Part shown: positions 10,820-23,577 of the stretch, piece by piece
Layout of the letters: each line of letters begins with the position of its first letter
How positions within the stretch are numbered: the first letter of the stretch is position 1
From: Artocarpus heterophyllus
Lineage: Eukaryota; Streptophyta; Magnoliopsida; Rosales; Moraceae
NCBI GenBank assembly: GCA_025403435.1
Contig: CM046342.1
Coordinates: 18,871,596-18,935,595 of the forward strand
Direction of reading: 5' to 3'
Length of the DNA stretch: 64,000 nt
Made by a program: the position numbers and the translations under genes
The notes under the pieces: model-generated
Databases searched by the model: none
The model's input: the letters and a program-made list of their open reading frames with translations, nothing else
What the model was told of the DNA's origin: nothing

Positions 10820-11881
10820 TCAAGTTTGGTATTGTCTTAAAAATATATATATAAATTTTGATCCTGAGTATATTAACCCTGTATTTGTTTTCCTTTTTTT
10901 TTTTTTTTTTTGATAGAAACAAAAGCCTGTACTTCCCCCTCTTGATTTACAACCATTTTTCCTCCTCACTTTTGGTGGCTGTTTTTTAGGGTTTGACAAG
11001 TGACGTTAGCAAGCTTTCGGCTCATAAAAGGCGGCTTAGATTATAAATATGATTTCATTGATAAGAGGGAGGAGAGGAACACTCTCCTTGCGGGTCCACC
11101 CCGCAATTTGGATCACTCTATTAATATAAAGATTTAATTAATTTATTTAAATTTAAATGAAAAAAAAGTATAGTGCATAATATAATAATTGAACAAATAA
11201 CTATCATATTTCTTTTATCATATTTCTTTTTAACTATTCATTCATCTGACCAAACTCATGCCCTTTATCTCTTTTAGTTTTCTCGGTCAAAAACAACACA
11301 AACTTGCTTGGTTTACATAAGTATTTTGAAATATGGGTGAGTTGTCAAAACATTACTTATATGAATGATTTTCATATTGAATATATGAGTTGCCGAAGAT
11401 ATCCCTGGACAATTAAATCTCTTATCATTCTTACTACAATCATCTTCATTCTACTTATTTTTCCGTGCTTTCAACTCTATTCATTCTTTCTGTTCTTTAT
11501 CTGTCCTACCAAATGGAGCCTTCGATGCCAAGAATCGTTTGAACCTAAAACAAAAAAAGTTTCTAAATGGATCATCAAAAAAATTATAAAAGTATGATAT
11601 AATATGTGTTTCATCATGCCATAAAAGATAAATTTTTAAAAAAAATTTTGCCAAAACAATCACCTATGTTACTTTTTAAAAAAGTTGATGTGAGTTTATT
11701 AAAATTATTTTGTTGCAGAACTAATTCAAATAGATAAATCTTAATACACTTAACTTTCTCTTCCTGTTTCTCTTATATGTCAATTTTTTTTTTAAAAAAA
11801 AAAAGCTTCAAATGTGTGCATTTATAAAACTCTAACGTTCAAAAAATGGCATTAATGAAAATTCTTCAAAATTATATTTGT
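10820..11881. other. CMSS1 downstream region, no gene recognised
   Basis: AT-rich sequence with T-runs at 10895-10915 and A-runs around 11800. It probably holds the 3' untranslated region of CMSS1 in its first few hundred bases. The short open frames at 11304-11597 and 10674-10922 show no recognisable protein. Confidence 0.5.
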
Positions 11882-12651
11882 TTCACTAGTGATGGTACCA
11901 AATATCTCACTTAGCCAGCCAACTCACGCACATCGAAGGGTAAAGCAATAGAAGCACACAACATAGAAGCACACAACATACAGGAATTTCCCAACCTTTT
12001 TATTAATCTTGCATAAAAGAAATACAAGGGTTTGCTGGGATCACACACTTTCTCTCTGTGTCCTCTGCCTTGCCATCAATGGCTATAAATAAACAAACAA
12101 GGCAACAAACGTGTTGACTGACATCCCTAGCCACTAGGCCTCACATTACATCATGGGACACGTGTATCAAGTCTCAATTAGCCACTTGGGAGTAACTGTC
12201 ATAGTGGTGGTTCGTGTTGGGCTCAAGTAACCGCTCACTACCTCATCTGCATAACCGCTTGCTTAGTTAGCCTGCAAACTGCCTATAACCGCTCGTTCAC
12301 ACTCCGTAGTGGTGCACGCTTGGCTTCCGACAATCACTCGTCACATCAGTTAGGTAACTACCTAGCCACAAACTGCCTCGCCACGTGCATCAAGGCCTGG
12401 TTTCTCTAAGCCGCGTGCCTGGCTTAGTCTATCCAAGCCATGTGCCTCAACAACTTCGTCACGTGCCACAACAAACTCGAGTCACCAACGCGTGTGCATG
12501 CCTACTCCTATGCACGTTGCCTCCCTCGCATGCCATGCAAACTCCTCTGCCACTTAGCAGAAGTGTGGCCATGCTTTACTCCAATAATGGCTAGTCGCGG
12601 CCTACTCACACTCGCGTGCATAGGCCCAAGTTAGATTACTTGGAACTTACA
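11882..12651 (-). mobile_element. Gypsy element E: outer LTR copy, end-truncated
   Basis: About 770 bp matching the LTR at 12656-13440 and at 17945-18563 (shared phrases aagtatctcacttagcca, cactaggcctcacattacatcatggg). Its first ~35 bases (the TGTCACAGGG end) are missing at 11882. It ends ...CTTACA followed by AACCCA, the same bases that follow the next LTR, so a scrap of internal polypurine-tract sequence separates the two LTRs. Confidence 0.8.
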
Positions 12652-12655
12652 AACC

Positions 12656-13440
12656 CATCACAGGGTCAAAACTCACACCGAATTTTTCACCAATGATTGC
12701 GCCAAGTATCTCACTTAGCCAACCAACTTACGTACACCGAAGCACACAACGTATGGGAATCTCCCAGCCTTTTATTAATCTCACATAAAAGGAATACAAG
12801 GGTTTGCTAGGATCACACACTTTCTCTCTATGTCCTCAACCTTGAAATAAATGGCTATAAATAAAAAAACAAGTCAACAAATGTGTTGGCTGACATCCCG
12901 AGCGACTAGGCCTCACATTACATCATGGGACACATGTATTAGGTCTCAATTAGCCACCTAGGAGTAACTGTCACAATGGTGGTTCATGTTGGGCTTAAGT
13001 AATCGCTCACTGCCTCATCTGCGTAACCGCTCGCTTAGTCAGCCTGCAAACTGCCTATAACCGCTTGCCCATGCTGCGTAGTGGCATACGCTTAGCTTTT
13101 GACAATCACGCGCCACATCAGTCAGGTAACCACCTAGCCACAAACTGCCTCACCATGTGCATCAAGGCCTGGTCTCTCCAAGCCGCGTGCTTGGCTTGGT
13201 CTATCCAAGCCATGTGCCTCAACAACTCCATCATGTGCCACAACTAACTAAGTTACCCACATGTGTGCATGCCTACTCCCATGTACATTGCCTCCCTCGC
13301 ATGATGGCCCTCACGTCCATGCCATACAAACTCCTCTGCCGTCGAGCAAAAGTGTGGCCATGCCTTGCTCTAGGCATGGCTAGTCGCGACTTACGCACAC
13401 TTGTGCGCATAGGCCCGAGTCATATGACTTGGTGCTTACA
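12656..13440 (-). mobile_element. Gypsy element E: 3' LTR
   Basis: Read on the minus strand the LTR starts TGTAAGCACCAAG at 13440 and ends near CCCTGTGA at 12658. It is preceded at 13441-13450 by the internal polypurine-like GGGGTGGGTT (minus strand), as expected for a 3' LTR. The short open frames inside it (for example 13157-13456) are LTR sequence, not genes. Confidence 0.82.
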
Positions 13441-16400
13441 AACCCACCCCTATTAGATGGAGCCGACATCCTCGTCAGGAGGGTCTCTAAGCATGCCTTC
13501 ACCTGATCTTCAAACTGCTAAAGAGTAAGATCCCTTTCCTATATAGAATCTGCCTCACTACTGCTAGCCCAATGAGATCGGTTCACCGATTTCTCCTGCT
13601 CTCACCTTGGGTCCGTTGGTTAAGGATCCTCACCATCTTCTTGTTGAATTCTGTTTTCACGACTGGAGGGGTTCTTTTTACTTGCTACCCTATCACCATC
13701 TTCGTGATATGGCTTCAAGAAGCTCACATGGAAAGTTGGATGTATCTTCATTTTTTCGGGTAGCTGTAACTTGTATGCCAAATTGCCTACATGCTACAAT
13801 ATTGGAAATGGCCCATCATACTTCTAGATTAGGCCTTTGTGATAGCACTTGTCCGTTACCTTCTTCCAAATCTATGGGGCCAGTTTCAAAAGGACTAGAT
13901 CACCCTTCTGAAATTCTAAAGACCGTCTATGCTGATCAGCATACTTTTGCATTTGTCTCTATGCCTTGGCCAAGCTATCGCGTGCTTGCTTGATCAGCTC
14001 ATGTTTGTCACAAGCAAGGTGATATGCCGCTAGACATTCACCTTGTGACTTTTACTTGGCCACTTCCCAAGTGCTAGCTCAAAAGGGCTCAACCTTGTAG
14101 TAGATGACTTGTGGATGTTGTAACAAAACTGGGCTACATCAAGTAAATCTACCCAATTCCGCTAACACGCAGTCACATAGTGCCGCAAGTACTCCTCTAA
14201 CAACTCATTGATCCGCTTTGTTTGGCCGTCAGTTTGTAGATGGCTCGCTGTAGAAAATTTCAACTCTAAACCCATGAGCTTGAAAAAAGATAAGTCTAGA
14301 ATTTACCAGTAAATCAAGCATCTCGATCGCTAACTATGTCTCGAGACACGTTGAACACCTCCACCACATGCTTCAGAAACAACTCAGCTACCAGTTTGGC
14401 TGGACATGCATGGGGTGCAGCTATGAACACTGCATACTTTGAAAAGCGATCAACCATGACCAATATTGAACTCAAACCATCTACTGCCGACAATCCCGCA
14501 ATAAGATTCATGGAAATGGACACCCATGGCCTCTTAGGAATTGGTAGGGGCTAAAGAAGTCCCGCTTGTTTCTTTTTCTTAGTCTTGTCTAGCTGACACA
14601 CTGGACACGTTTGGACATACATCTCGATATCTTCTTCCATCTGTGGCCAAAAATAGTGCCTTGACGTGAGCACCATCATTCGCTCAATGCCTGGATGTCC
14701 AGCCCATAATGGATCATGCGTCTCTTTAGCAATTCTTGCCTTAATTGCCCGCCTTTAGGGACAAAGAGACGGCCTCCCCATGTATACAGTAGGCCATCTT
14801 TAATCCAATATTTTCGGACAAGTCCCTCCTCAACCTGTTGCCTCAACTAACAATAGGTAGTGTCTGCCTTTGCAGCCTGCCTGATCTTATCAACAAAGTT
14901 AGACTGAACAAGAGTTAAAGAAGCCACATATGAACTTTTTTCTGCTTAATGCATCTGCCACCCGATTCTCATTGCCTAGGTGGTGCAGCCATGCAAAGTC
15001 GAATTCAGCAAAAAACTCCTGCCAACGGGCCTGCTTTGGAGATAGTTTATTTTGAGACTTGAAGTACATATTAGCTACTTTGTTTGTCACGACGATGAAC
15101 TTTGTTCCCAGTAGGTAGTGTTTCCACATCTCAGAACAATGAATCACGCCCACCATCTCTTTTTTGTGAGCAGAATAACACTGCTCAACGTCTTTCAGCT
15201 TCCTGCAGGATGGGGTGCCCTTCTTGGACCAACACCCTACCGATGACACTATCGGACATGTCAGTATGCACCTTAAATGGTAATTTGAAGTCAAGTAGCC
15301 ATAGCACCAGTTTAGATGTCATCGTAGCCTTGACCTTCTCGAATGCTTCTTGGCAATCTACCATTTAGACCCACTTTCTGTCCTTCCTCAGTAAGTTGGT
15401 GAAGGGATTCACCTTCTTGGAGTACCCTTTGATAAAGCACCTATAGTAATTTGCTAAGCATAGAAATGACCGCAACTCAGTTACCTTCATAGGGACAGGC
15501 CACTCCATAATGGCCTGAATTTTTTGCTCATCCATTTTGATCTGCCTCTTTCTGATCTTGTGCCCAAGAAATAAGATCTCCTGCATACAAAACTCACATT
15601 TCTCCTTTTTCACATATAGAGAATTCTCCCTCAGTCTAAGGAAGACCTTCCTTAGATGCTTAATGTGTTGGGTCAAAGATTCACTATACACCACAATATC
15701 GTTGAAATAGTCCACCACAAAGCTATCCAAAAACTCATAGAACACATCATTCATGAGGTTACAAAATATAGCAGGGAGTTAGTGAGACCAAAAGGCATTA
15801 CTAGGAATTCAAACGAACCATACCTAGTGACCATTACTGTTTTTGCCTTATCTCCCTCAGCAATGCAGACTTGCCAATATCTGGACCGCAAGTCAAGTTT
15901 GGTGAAGTAAGATGCCTTGAAAGTCAGTTGAACAAATTTACTACATTGGGCACGGGCTATTTATTCTTCATAGTAACCTTATTTAGTGCTCGGTAATCCA
16001 CAGACATATGAAGGGTTTGTCCTGCTTCTTTTGGAATAAGACAGGTGCACTGTATGAGGCCCTTGATGGTTACAAGTTGCCTGCCTCCAACAACTCGTTT
16101 AGTTGCTTTCGCAACTCCGCCAACTCCACGAGCTCCATGCGATAAGGGGCATGGGCAGGGGGTATTGTGCCTAGCTCAAGGTTGATCTTATGATCGAAGT
16201 TCCTCAATGGAGGCAACTTTTTTGGTAATTTTGGCAGCATCATATCTCGAAACTCGTCAAGCACCACAGCAACATCGTCAGGGACATCTACAACCTTGTT
16301 TGGCTTGATCTCCACCAACGTAGACACTATCGTTGTCTCACCCTGCTTCAAACTTGCTTTTAATTGGGAATTCAACTGCAACAATGGCTTCTCTGCTATT

Positions 16401-17944
16401 TGCTTGCAAAACTCTGCCTGAACAAAACATAGTCTCGCCTCGTCTTGAATGAACGGGCCACTCAAGTAAGGCATGGTTACGGCTTTGGTTTTAACAAAGA
16501 ACTCAATTCCAAGGATTAGATCATAATCATCAAGTGGGATAGCCATGAAGCAACACTCCTATTCCCAATCACCAATCTTAAGGGACAAAGTGGTCATACC
16601 TTGGATGGGCTGTGCATCAGAGTTCTTAGCCTTTATTTTACTCGAGCTCTTTGAGACGGTAAGTCCAAGATCTCCAATCTTTTACTGTGAGAGGAAATTG
16701 TTGGTTGCACCAATACCCAACATCGCTCGCACTGCATGTCCATTCAACAACACATTCATAGGCATGAGCCCTTTGTAAGAGCCTTGCTTGTCTCCCATGA
16801 TTGCATTCAGTAACTAAAGGGGGTTCAATCTCATATTCGCACCACCCGCCTCGTCATCAGACCCTTCCTGAGCAATAAGGGTCGACAGTTTCTCCTTCCT
16901 TGGACAATCTCTTGCCTAATGAGGACCATCGCAAAGAAAACATCCTGAGTTATTCTTGCCTTAGGACATGTCTGCTGCTTTTGACTTTGAACCATCACCA
17001 TCTTTCTTCTTCTACTTATCTTTCTTTCCCTCCTTGCCAAACTTCTAACACCTTTTGCCATCATCTTTGGACTTCTTCTTGTTAGTGTTGGATGAAGAAG
17101 GCCCAAACTTGTAGTCAATAAGACCATCTGCAGCCACAATTGCCATAGGCAGATCTTTCACATTCTACCCTCTTAACTCCGCCTGTGCCCAGGGTTAGAT
17201 TCTAGAGAAGAAGTTGAATAACTTATCTTCTTCTAACATGTTCTTGATGTCCAGCATCAACGAATTAAATTCTCTTACATAATCCCGCACTAATCTCGTA
17301 CGTTTCAACTTTTTCAATGTCTCCCTTGCTAACCAAGCCAAGTTCAAGTGTAGGAATTAATCCTTAAGTTCTTTCTTTAATGCCTCAAACGTCTCGATCT
17401 GGGGCCTTCTTAAACTCGTATCGCCATCCAACCAGGTACGCCACCAGAGTTTGGCGTCACCAAAAAGATACATGCTGGTTATCGTCACCTGCTTATTCTC
17501 TGCCACACGAGTAGCCTTGAAGTACTGCTCCATATCCCACAGAAAGTTCTCAAGTTCCTTCGCGTTCCAATTCCCATTAAATGGCTTCAATTCAAGGAAC
17601 TTTAGCTTCGAAGAACTGAGACCACCATCTGTTGGCTGAGGGGTTGCCACGACCCTTTTGACAATGCTCAACTTGTCCTCCAATCTCTTCTAGTTGTCTT
17701 TCACCAGGAAGACCATCAAGATGAAGTTGTGCAACTACTCCTCCATGTCCTTCATCATTTCCACCTGCGCCATGTTCAGTGTCGCAATTTGGTCGGTTTG
17801 CCACTTAAGTTGCATGGACAAACTGACAATGTCATCAGTTTGAGGGGCACCGACAAAATCTTCTAATCGGGTAAGTCGTTCCCGAATCTCATTCATTGTT
17901 GCAAACCTAGGAATATCACTAGACCTAGGCTTTGATACCAAGTT
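13441..17944 (-). pseudogene. Gypsy element E: decayed gag-pol (gag, PR, RT, RNase H, INT)
   Basis: Read on the minus strand from 17944 down. A gag start near 17896 (MNEIRERL) is followed by a gag core at 17683-17357 and a degenerate nucleic-acid-binding region at about 17150-16850. Then come a protease-like segment, RT (16546-15365), RNase H (15294-14899) and an integrase core (14523-14314, DGLSSILVMVDRFSKYAVF). Around 13930-13700 is an integrase tail ending in HPTFHVSFLKPYHEDG. The order RT-RNase H-INT marks Ty3/gypsy. Frames are broken by many stops, and the RT catalytic YxDD reads YFND, so the element is dead. No clear chromodomain was seen. A primer-binding site similar to the initiator-Met tRNA complement (TTGGTATCAAAGCC) lies at 17930-17943 beside the 5' LTR. 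Confidence 0.85.
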
Positions 17945-18563
17945 GTCACAGGGTCAAAAATGACACCAAAATTTTCACCAGTGATGGAGCCAAGTATCTC
18001 ACTTAGCCACCCAACTCACACACACTGAAGGGTAAAGCAACATAAGCACACAACGTACGGGAATCTCCCAACCTTTTATTAATCTCGAATAAAAGGAATA
18101 CAAGGTTTGCTAGGATCACACACTTTCTCTTTGTGTCAGCAGCCTTGCCATCAATGGCTATAAATAAACAAACAAGGCAACAAACATGTTGCCTGACATC
18201 CCTAGCCACTAGGCCTCACATTACATCATGGGACACGTGTATCAGGTCTTAATTAGCCACCTAGGAGTAATTGTCATGGTGGTAGTTTTTGTTGAGTTCA
18301 AGTAACTATTCACTACCTCATCTGCGTAATCGCTTGCTTAGTCAGCCTGTAAACTGTCTGTAACCACTTGCCCATGCTTCGTAGTTGTGCATGATTGGCT
18401 TTCGACAATTGCATGCCACATTTGTCAGGTAAACACCTAGCCACAAAATGTCTCGCCATGTGCATCAAGGCCTGCCTCAGCAACTTTGTCATGTGTCACG
18501 ACTAACTCAAGTCACCCACGTGTGTGCATGCCTACTCCCATGCACATTGCCTCCCTCGCGTGA
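17945..18563 (-). mobile_element. Gypsy element E: 5' LTR, truncated
   Basis: Begins (plus strand) TGTCACAGGGTC next to the primer-binding site and matches the two left LTRs until 'ctccctcgcgtga'. The last ~160-180 bases of the LTR are missing. It is joined directly to Copia internal sequence with a shared TGA at the join. Confidence 0.82.
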
Positions 18564-20605
18564 GTTATTCAACATTACTTTTATCCTTTTGGAGATATAC
18601 ACTACAAATCATATGCTATCTTTTGAACAATGTACCTTCAAAATCAGTTCCTAAATCTCTCACGAGTTGTGGACACTTAGGAAGATATTTTTAAAGTATA
18701 TTCGCATATGAGGATATCTGGCTCATGCCCTGTACAAGGAAGCGAACAAGTTGAAAGCATGTTTGGAAATTTGAGTCTTTATAGGATATCAAAAAGGGAC
18801 AAAAGGAGGTTATTTCTATAACCCAAAAGAAAATAAAGTTGTGGTTTCAATGAATGCAACTTTCCTTAATGAAAGTTACATGAACGACTTTAAGCCTCGT
18901 AGTAAAGTGGTATTCAAAGAGTTAACGAGTGATTCAATCACTCTGGGGGTTCTTGTTGAACCCAATCCAATCAATGTAGAAAAACTGACTGAACAACAAC
19001 ATAGGGAGCTTTGGCATAGTAGGAGGATCGGACATCAACCTGAGAGGTATATGTTCAATAGTGAAGCCTACTTGGCTAAACTGGTTGAACATGACAGGGA
19101 TCCTTACACTTACACAGATGTTATGGAGGATGTTGATTCAAAGCTATAGACAAAAGCTATGAATACTGAGATGAAATCTATGAAGACTAATTAAGTCTGG
19201 GAGCTTGTAGATCTTCCTAAAAGGGTAAAACCTATAGGATGTAAGTGGACCTACAAGAGAAAGAGATGAGTAGATGGTAAATTCAAAACCTATAAGGCTA
19301 GAGCAGTAGCAAAGGGATACACGCAAAAGGAATGAATCGATCACAAGAAAACCTTTTCGCTTGTAGCTATGCTTAAGTCATCTGCATTCTCTTGTTTATA
19401 GCTACCGCTTTCAACTACGAGATTTGGCAAATGGATGTCAAGATGGCTTTTTTGAACGGCTATTTTGATGAGACCATATATATGGTACAGCTAGACAGGT
19501 TCAAAGCTAAGGGTCAAGAGAGTAAGGTTTATAAATTGCTAAAGTCTATTATGGACTTAAGCAAGCTTCCCATTCTTGGAACATAAGATTTGATCAAGTG
19601 ATCAAGACTTATGGATTTGAACAAAATGTAGGCGAACCATGTGTTTACAAACACATTAAGGATGGGAATGTGGTTTTTCTACTGCTCTATGTAGCTAACA
19701 TTTTGCTTATTGGCAATAACATTGGGGCATTGTCATCGATCAAATCATGGTTGACCAAGCAGTTTGACATGAAGAACTTGGGTAAAGCTAATTATGTTCT
19801 AAGTATCCAAATCTTTCGAGATAAGAAGAACAAAATGATAACCTTATCTCAAGCTGCATATATAGATAAAATTCTCAATAAGTATGCAATGTATAATTTC
19901 AAGAAAGGTGGGCAACCATCTAGGTCTGGAATTACTCATTTTAACAAAAACTCTCTAAAGTTTGATGAAGAAAGAGAATACATGAAGAAGGTGCCTTATG
20001 CTTCGGCAGTGGTAGTCTCATGTTTACAATGCTTTGCACACGACTTGACATTTATTATGTGGTTAGGATAGTAAGTTGATTTCAGTTGGATACAGGACTA
20101 AACATTGGGTTGTAGTCAAGCATATTTTCAAGTACCTAAGAAGGACTATAGGTTATATGCTAGTGTATTGAAGAGAGGATCTAACACCTCTTGGATACAC
20201 TAATTCGATTTCCAATCCTGTCTAGATTCGAAAAGATCGAGTTCAAGTTTAGTGTTTAATCTAGGTGGAGGCGCTATTGTTTGGAGAAGTGTCAAGCAAG
20301 ATTCCATTTCGGATTCAAAGATGGAGGCCAAGTATGTGGCAGCTAGTGAAACTTTGAAAGAAGTTATGTGGTTCCATAAGTTCCTTGGGGATCTTGAGGG
20401 AATTCCTAGGATAAATAAGATGGTATCGTTGTATTATGATAACACTATAGTGATAGCATGTGATAAAGGACATGTACATTGAGAATATCATGTGATAAAG
20501 GACAACATGGTAAATAGAAATGTGGAAATATATAAGATCGCATATGAGGACATCATAGCCTATCGGGGCTTAGGGATGCGTAACATATCACATTTACTCA
20601 CTTAG
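18561..20605 (+). pseudogene. Copia element D: truncated pol (INT end, RT, RNase H)
   Basis: Starts abruptly inside the integrase region (equivalent to F at ~50317) and continues through linker, RT and RNase H. RT marks are EIWQMDVKMAFLNGY (19421-19465) and the catalytic box, which reads YVAN instead of YVDD at about 19690. RNase H lies at 20252-20482 with an SKMEAKYVA motif. At least six stops or frame breaks separate the fragments. Gag, protease, most of integrase and the 5' LTR are absent. It ends with TAG at 20603-20605, then a purine run AGGGGGAGA and the 3' LTR. Confidence 0.88.
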
Positions 20606-20613
20606 GGGGAGAT

Positions 20614-22853
20614 TGTTAGACATGGTGCTCTGAGGATTAAATGATATAATAAGTTTTTGGAGACATTTAATCAATAAAGGGTTTATTTATTATTCATATA
20701 CTAAATGTTGTCCTCTTTATGTTCATTTTTGTTGAATGTATGATAAACAAACAAAAGTCTAAAACTGTCAGTTCAAACCTTTAAGATCGTGTATATGATG
20801 GACAGATTATGCAAAAGACATGAATCTTAAAGGTGATAGTTTAAATGATAAGATCTGTAATCGAGGGAATAAAATTGGACGCTTTATTCATGTTAAGATC
20901 ATTATGTTGTCTACAACCCTAATAGGAGATGACTTGTCTTGGTTATCAGAGTGGGACTCCGCAAGTAGAAACCTTTGTATATTGTCATAAGTGACGATAT
21001 ATTAGATCGGGACAAAAAGTTGAATTGATTTGATCAATAATTCCATTTGTTTAAATAAATTCACTTCATATAATCATATGTGTTATATCTTAATCCTAAA
21101 ATGAATAATGGGCTCGTATTCTTGACTTGTGTCTTTTGATGTACTAAAAGGTGACATCCTGATTTGATGATAATATGCATACTAGTACATTGGAGACATG
21201 ACTCTTAAATGACGTAGACTCATTATCATAGATATGGAATCCATAGCTCTTTTGTAGAGTTAATGATATTTTCTTTTAGGCATTATCCTATAATTGGAAA
21301 ACTAGAGCACTCAACCATTCAGATACATAGGTATAACCGAATGGTATACTATTTATGAATAGTAAGTATTCTAATAGTGAGATAATAGAATATAAGATAA
21401 AAATAAATGGGAAGATAAAACATAATTTATCCTTAAGCCGATTATGAATATCCTATGAGGATATTACACATTATGACATGTCATGGGTAATTAGTTTATT
21501 GGAGCTTTGTAATTTTATACAGTTCAAGAGGATAGCTCTAAACTTTTACTGGAGTAGCGTTAGAGTTGATACTTATAAAATATGTATCTAGGATATATTA
21601 TTTTATAATTTTAGGGGCTTGGTCTATATATATCCATCTGGTCCCCTTTGTTAGCTCATAATAATTCCTGTAACGATATAGCATGTTTTTCCTACATTTT
21701 AGTGACTTGTGTTAATTATTAGATTGACTGAAATTCGATTAGAGTGGATTTAATAATTCATGTTGGTTTATTTGTTGAATTAATTATATGAATTTATTCA
21801 AGATAAACATGTTAGAGTATTTGGATAATATTTTATTTAATATGGGATTATTAGTATACGACTGCTTTAATTAAATAACTTCTCTATTGGGTTATTTAAA
21901 TTAAAACTGGGGCTTTATCTAAGATTACCATATAAAAATAAGATATTTTAAGATCTCCAATTTATCGTTCGGTCGACAGGCCTGTGGCCGAGTTTGGTAG
22001 GCTGGTGCAAATAGTTTGGTAGGCTGGTGTAGTTAGTTTGGTAGGTCGATGGAGCTGGTTCGACAAGCCAATATCCCAGATCGGCATGGCAAACATGTGA
22101 TAATTAGATTACTCATTTTTTTATGCATTTTTATCTATTGGGTTATTTAAATTAAAACTGAGGCTCTATCTAAGATTACCATGTAAAAATAAGATATTTT
22201 AAGATCTCCAATTTATCGTTCGGTCGACAGGCCCGTGGCCGAGTTTGGTAGGCTAGTGCAAACAGTTCGGCAGGCTGGCGTAGTTAGTTTGGTAGGCCGA
22301 TGGAGCTGGTTTGGCAGGCCAATCTCCCAGATCGGCATGCCGAACATGTGATAATCAAATTACTCATTTTTTATGCATTTTTTATCAGAAATTGATCCAT
22401 ACCCGAATTTTGAAGCCTAATCTAATAAGGTTTAACCCTAGAACCGGCTACTATAAAAGGGGAGCTATTTTTTATTGCTATTCAGATCATTTGAGAAGTA
22501 GAGAGTGAAAACTCTAGTGAGAGAAACTCTAAAACACCCAAAGAGCTATTGTTCAACATCTGAAACCTTAGCTCCTGGTTTTCTCAAGTGGTTGAAAGAA
22601 GAGTTACCGGAGGAAGACTATATGACGTGCGACCACCTACACTTTGATCGTGGATAGAGAATAGTAAAGAAGACTAGTTAGTTGAGGCTCTTCTGGAATG
22701 TTTTTCTGTTCTCGATTTTCTGTAAACTTCAGAATATAAAAGAGGTAGGTAAGATTTGTTATTAATTTATATACTTAACATGTCCAACTTGTTTTTTGTA
22801 AAAGACATTGATTTAAAAAATTTTAAAATTCTGCCACGTATCGTTTTTCAACA
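20614..22853 (+). mobile_element. Copia element D: 3' LTR (2.24 kb)
   Basis: Starts TGTTAGACATGG after the purine tract and ends TTTTTCAACA at 22853. It is collinear with the ~2.0 kb LTRs of A, B and F, but longer because of a 251-bp internal tandem duplication. A TATA box (TATAAAAGG) lies at 22452-22460, giving the probable start of the R region just downstream. It abuts Copia element C at 22854. Confidence 0.88.
21884..22385 (+). repeat. 251-bp tandem duplication in the LTR of D, upstream of its TATA box
   Basis: 21884-22134 and 22135-22385 are near-identical direct copies, each starting CTATTGGGTTATTTAAATT and each including the cluster of CGGCAGGCYGA-type motifs. The duplication ends ~65 bp before the TATA box. 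Confidence 0.88.
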
Positions 22854-23577
22854 GCAATGCAGTACAAGCTACAACTACAAAGCTTGAAAAAGGCAGGAAT
22901 ATCCATGAGTCAATACCTCGTAAAAATGAAAACTTTTGCTAATATGTTGGCCTCTAGAATTAGATGCTCTGTATACTCACTAGCTTGAGGAGCGAGTATG
23001 AATCTGTGGTTCTTGTTGTCACATCAAAAGTTGATACTTACTCCCTCACTGATGTTATAGCCCTTCTTTTGGTTCATGAGAATCGAATCAAGCAATATAC
23101 TGTCAACACCAATGGTTCACAACCTGCAGCTCATCTTGCTGCTCACACTCAAAATAGGAAACAAAGAAATAACTCTAAATTTCAATAAGGCTCAAGTGGT
23201 GCTACTCAAGATTAAACCTTCGGCGACAATCGAGGCCAAGACTGTGGACGAGGATGACGTTTTTGGAACAACTCGTCCTCAGTGCCAATTTTGTGCAAAA
23301 TGGGACACACGATACATAAATGCTATGATTGATTTAATCCTAACTTTACTAGTTTCTCATCCAACAACTCTAGCAATACAAGTGGCTCAGGTGGTGTTGT
23401 TGGTTCTCTGATTGCCATCATTGCTGCTCCTACTTCAACTACTGATAGCTATTGGTTTCTTGACTTTGGAGCAACCAGCCACATCACCAACGACTATGGA
23501 AACCTGAGCATTACATTTGAATACGGTGGCACCAACAAACTCCATATGGAAAATGGAGCAAGTTTAATCATTAACCA
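22854..23577 (+). pseudogene. Copia element C, left part: gag and protease fragment
   Basis: Translated fragments resemble a Copia gag of the UBN2 type (LQLQSLKKAGISMSQYLVKMKTF) and, after frame breaks, a zinc-knuckle-like patch near 23285-23330. A protease start follows near 23450-23480 (WFLDFGATSHI, usual DSGA changed to DFGA). It is interrupted at 23577 by LTR A, and the frame resumes at 35494. It is not the same family as B/D/F. Its 5' LTR and gag start are missing to the left. Confidence 0.75.

Noticed and set aside
12385..13456. Several short plus-strand open frames
   Set aside because: They are the antisense of gypsy LTR sequence; matching frames recur in each LTR copy, which shows repeat origin rather than genes.
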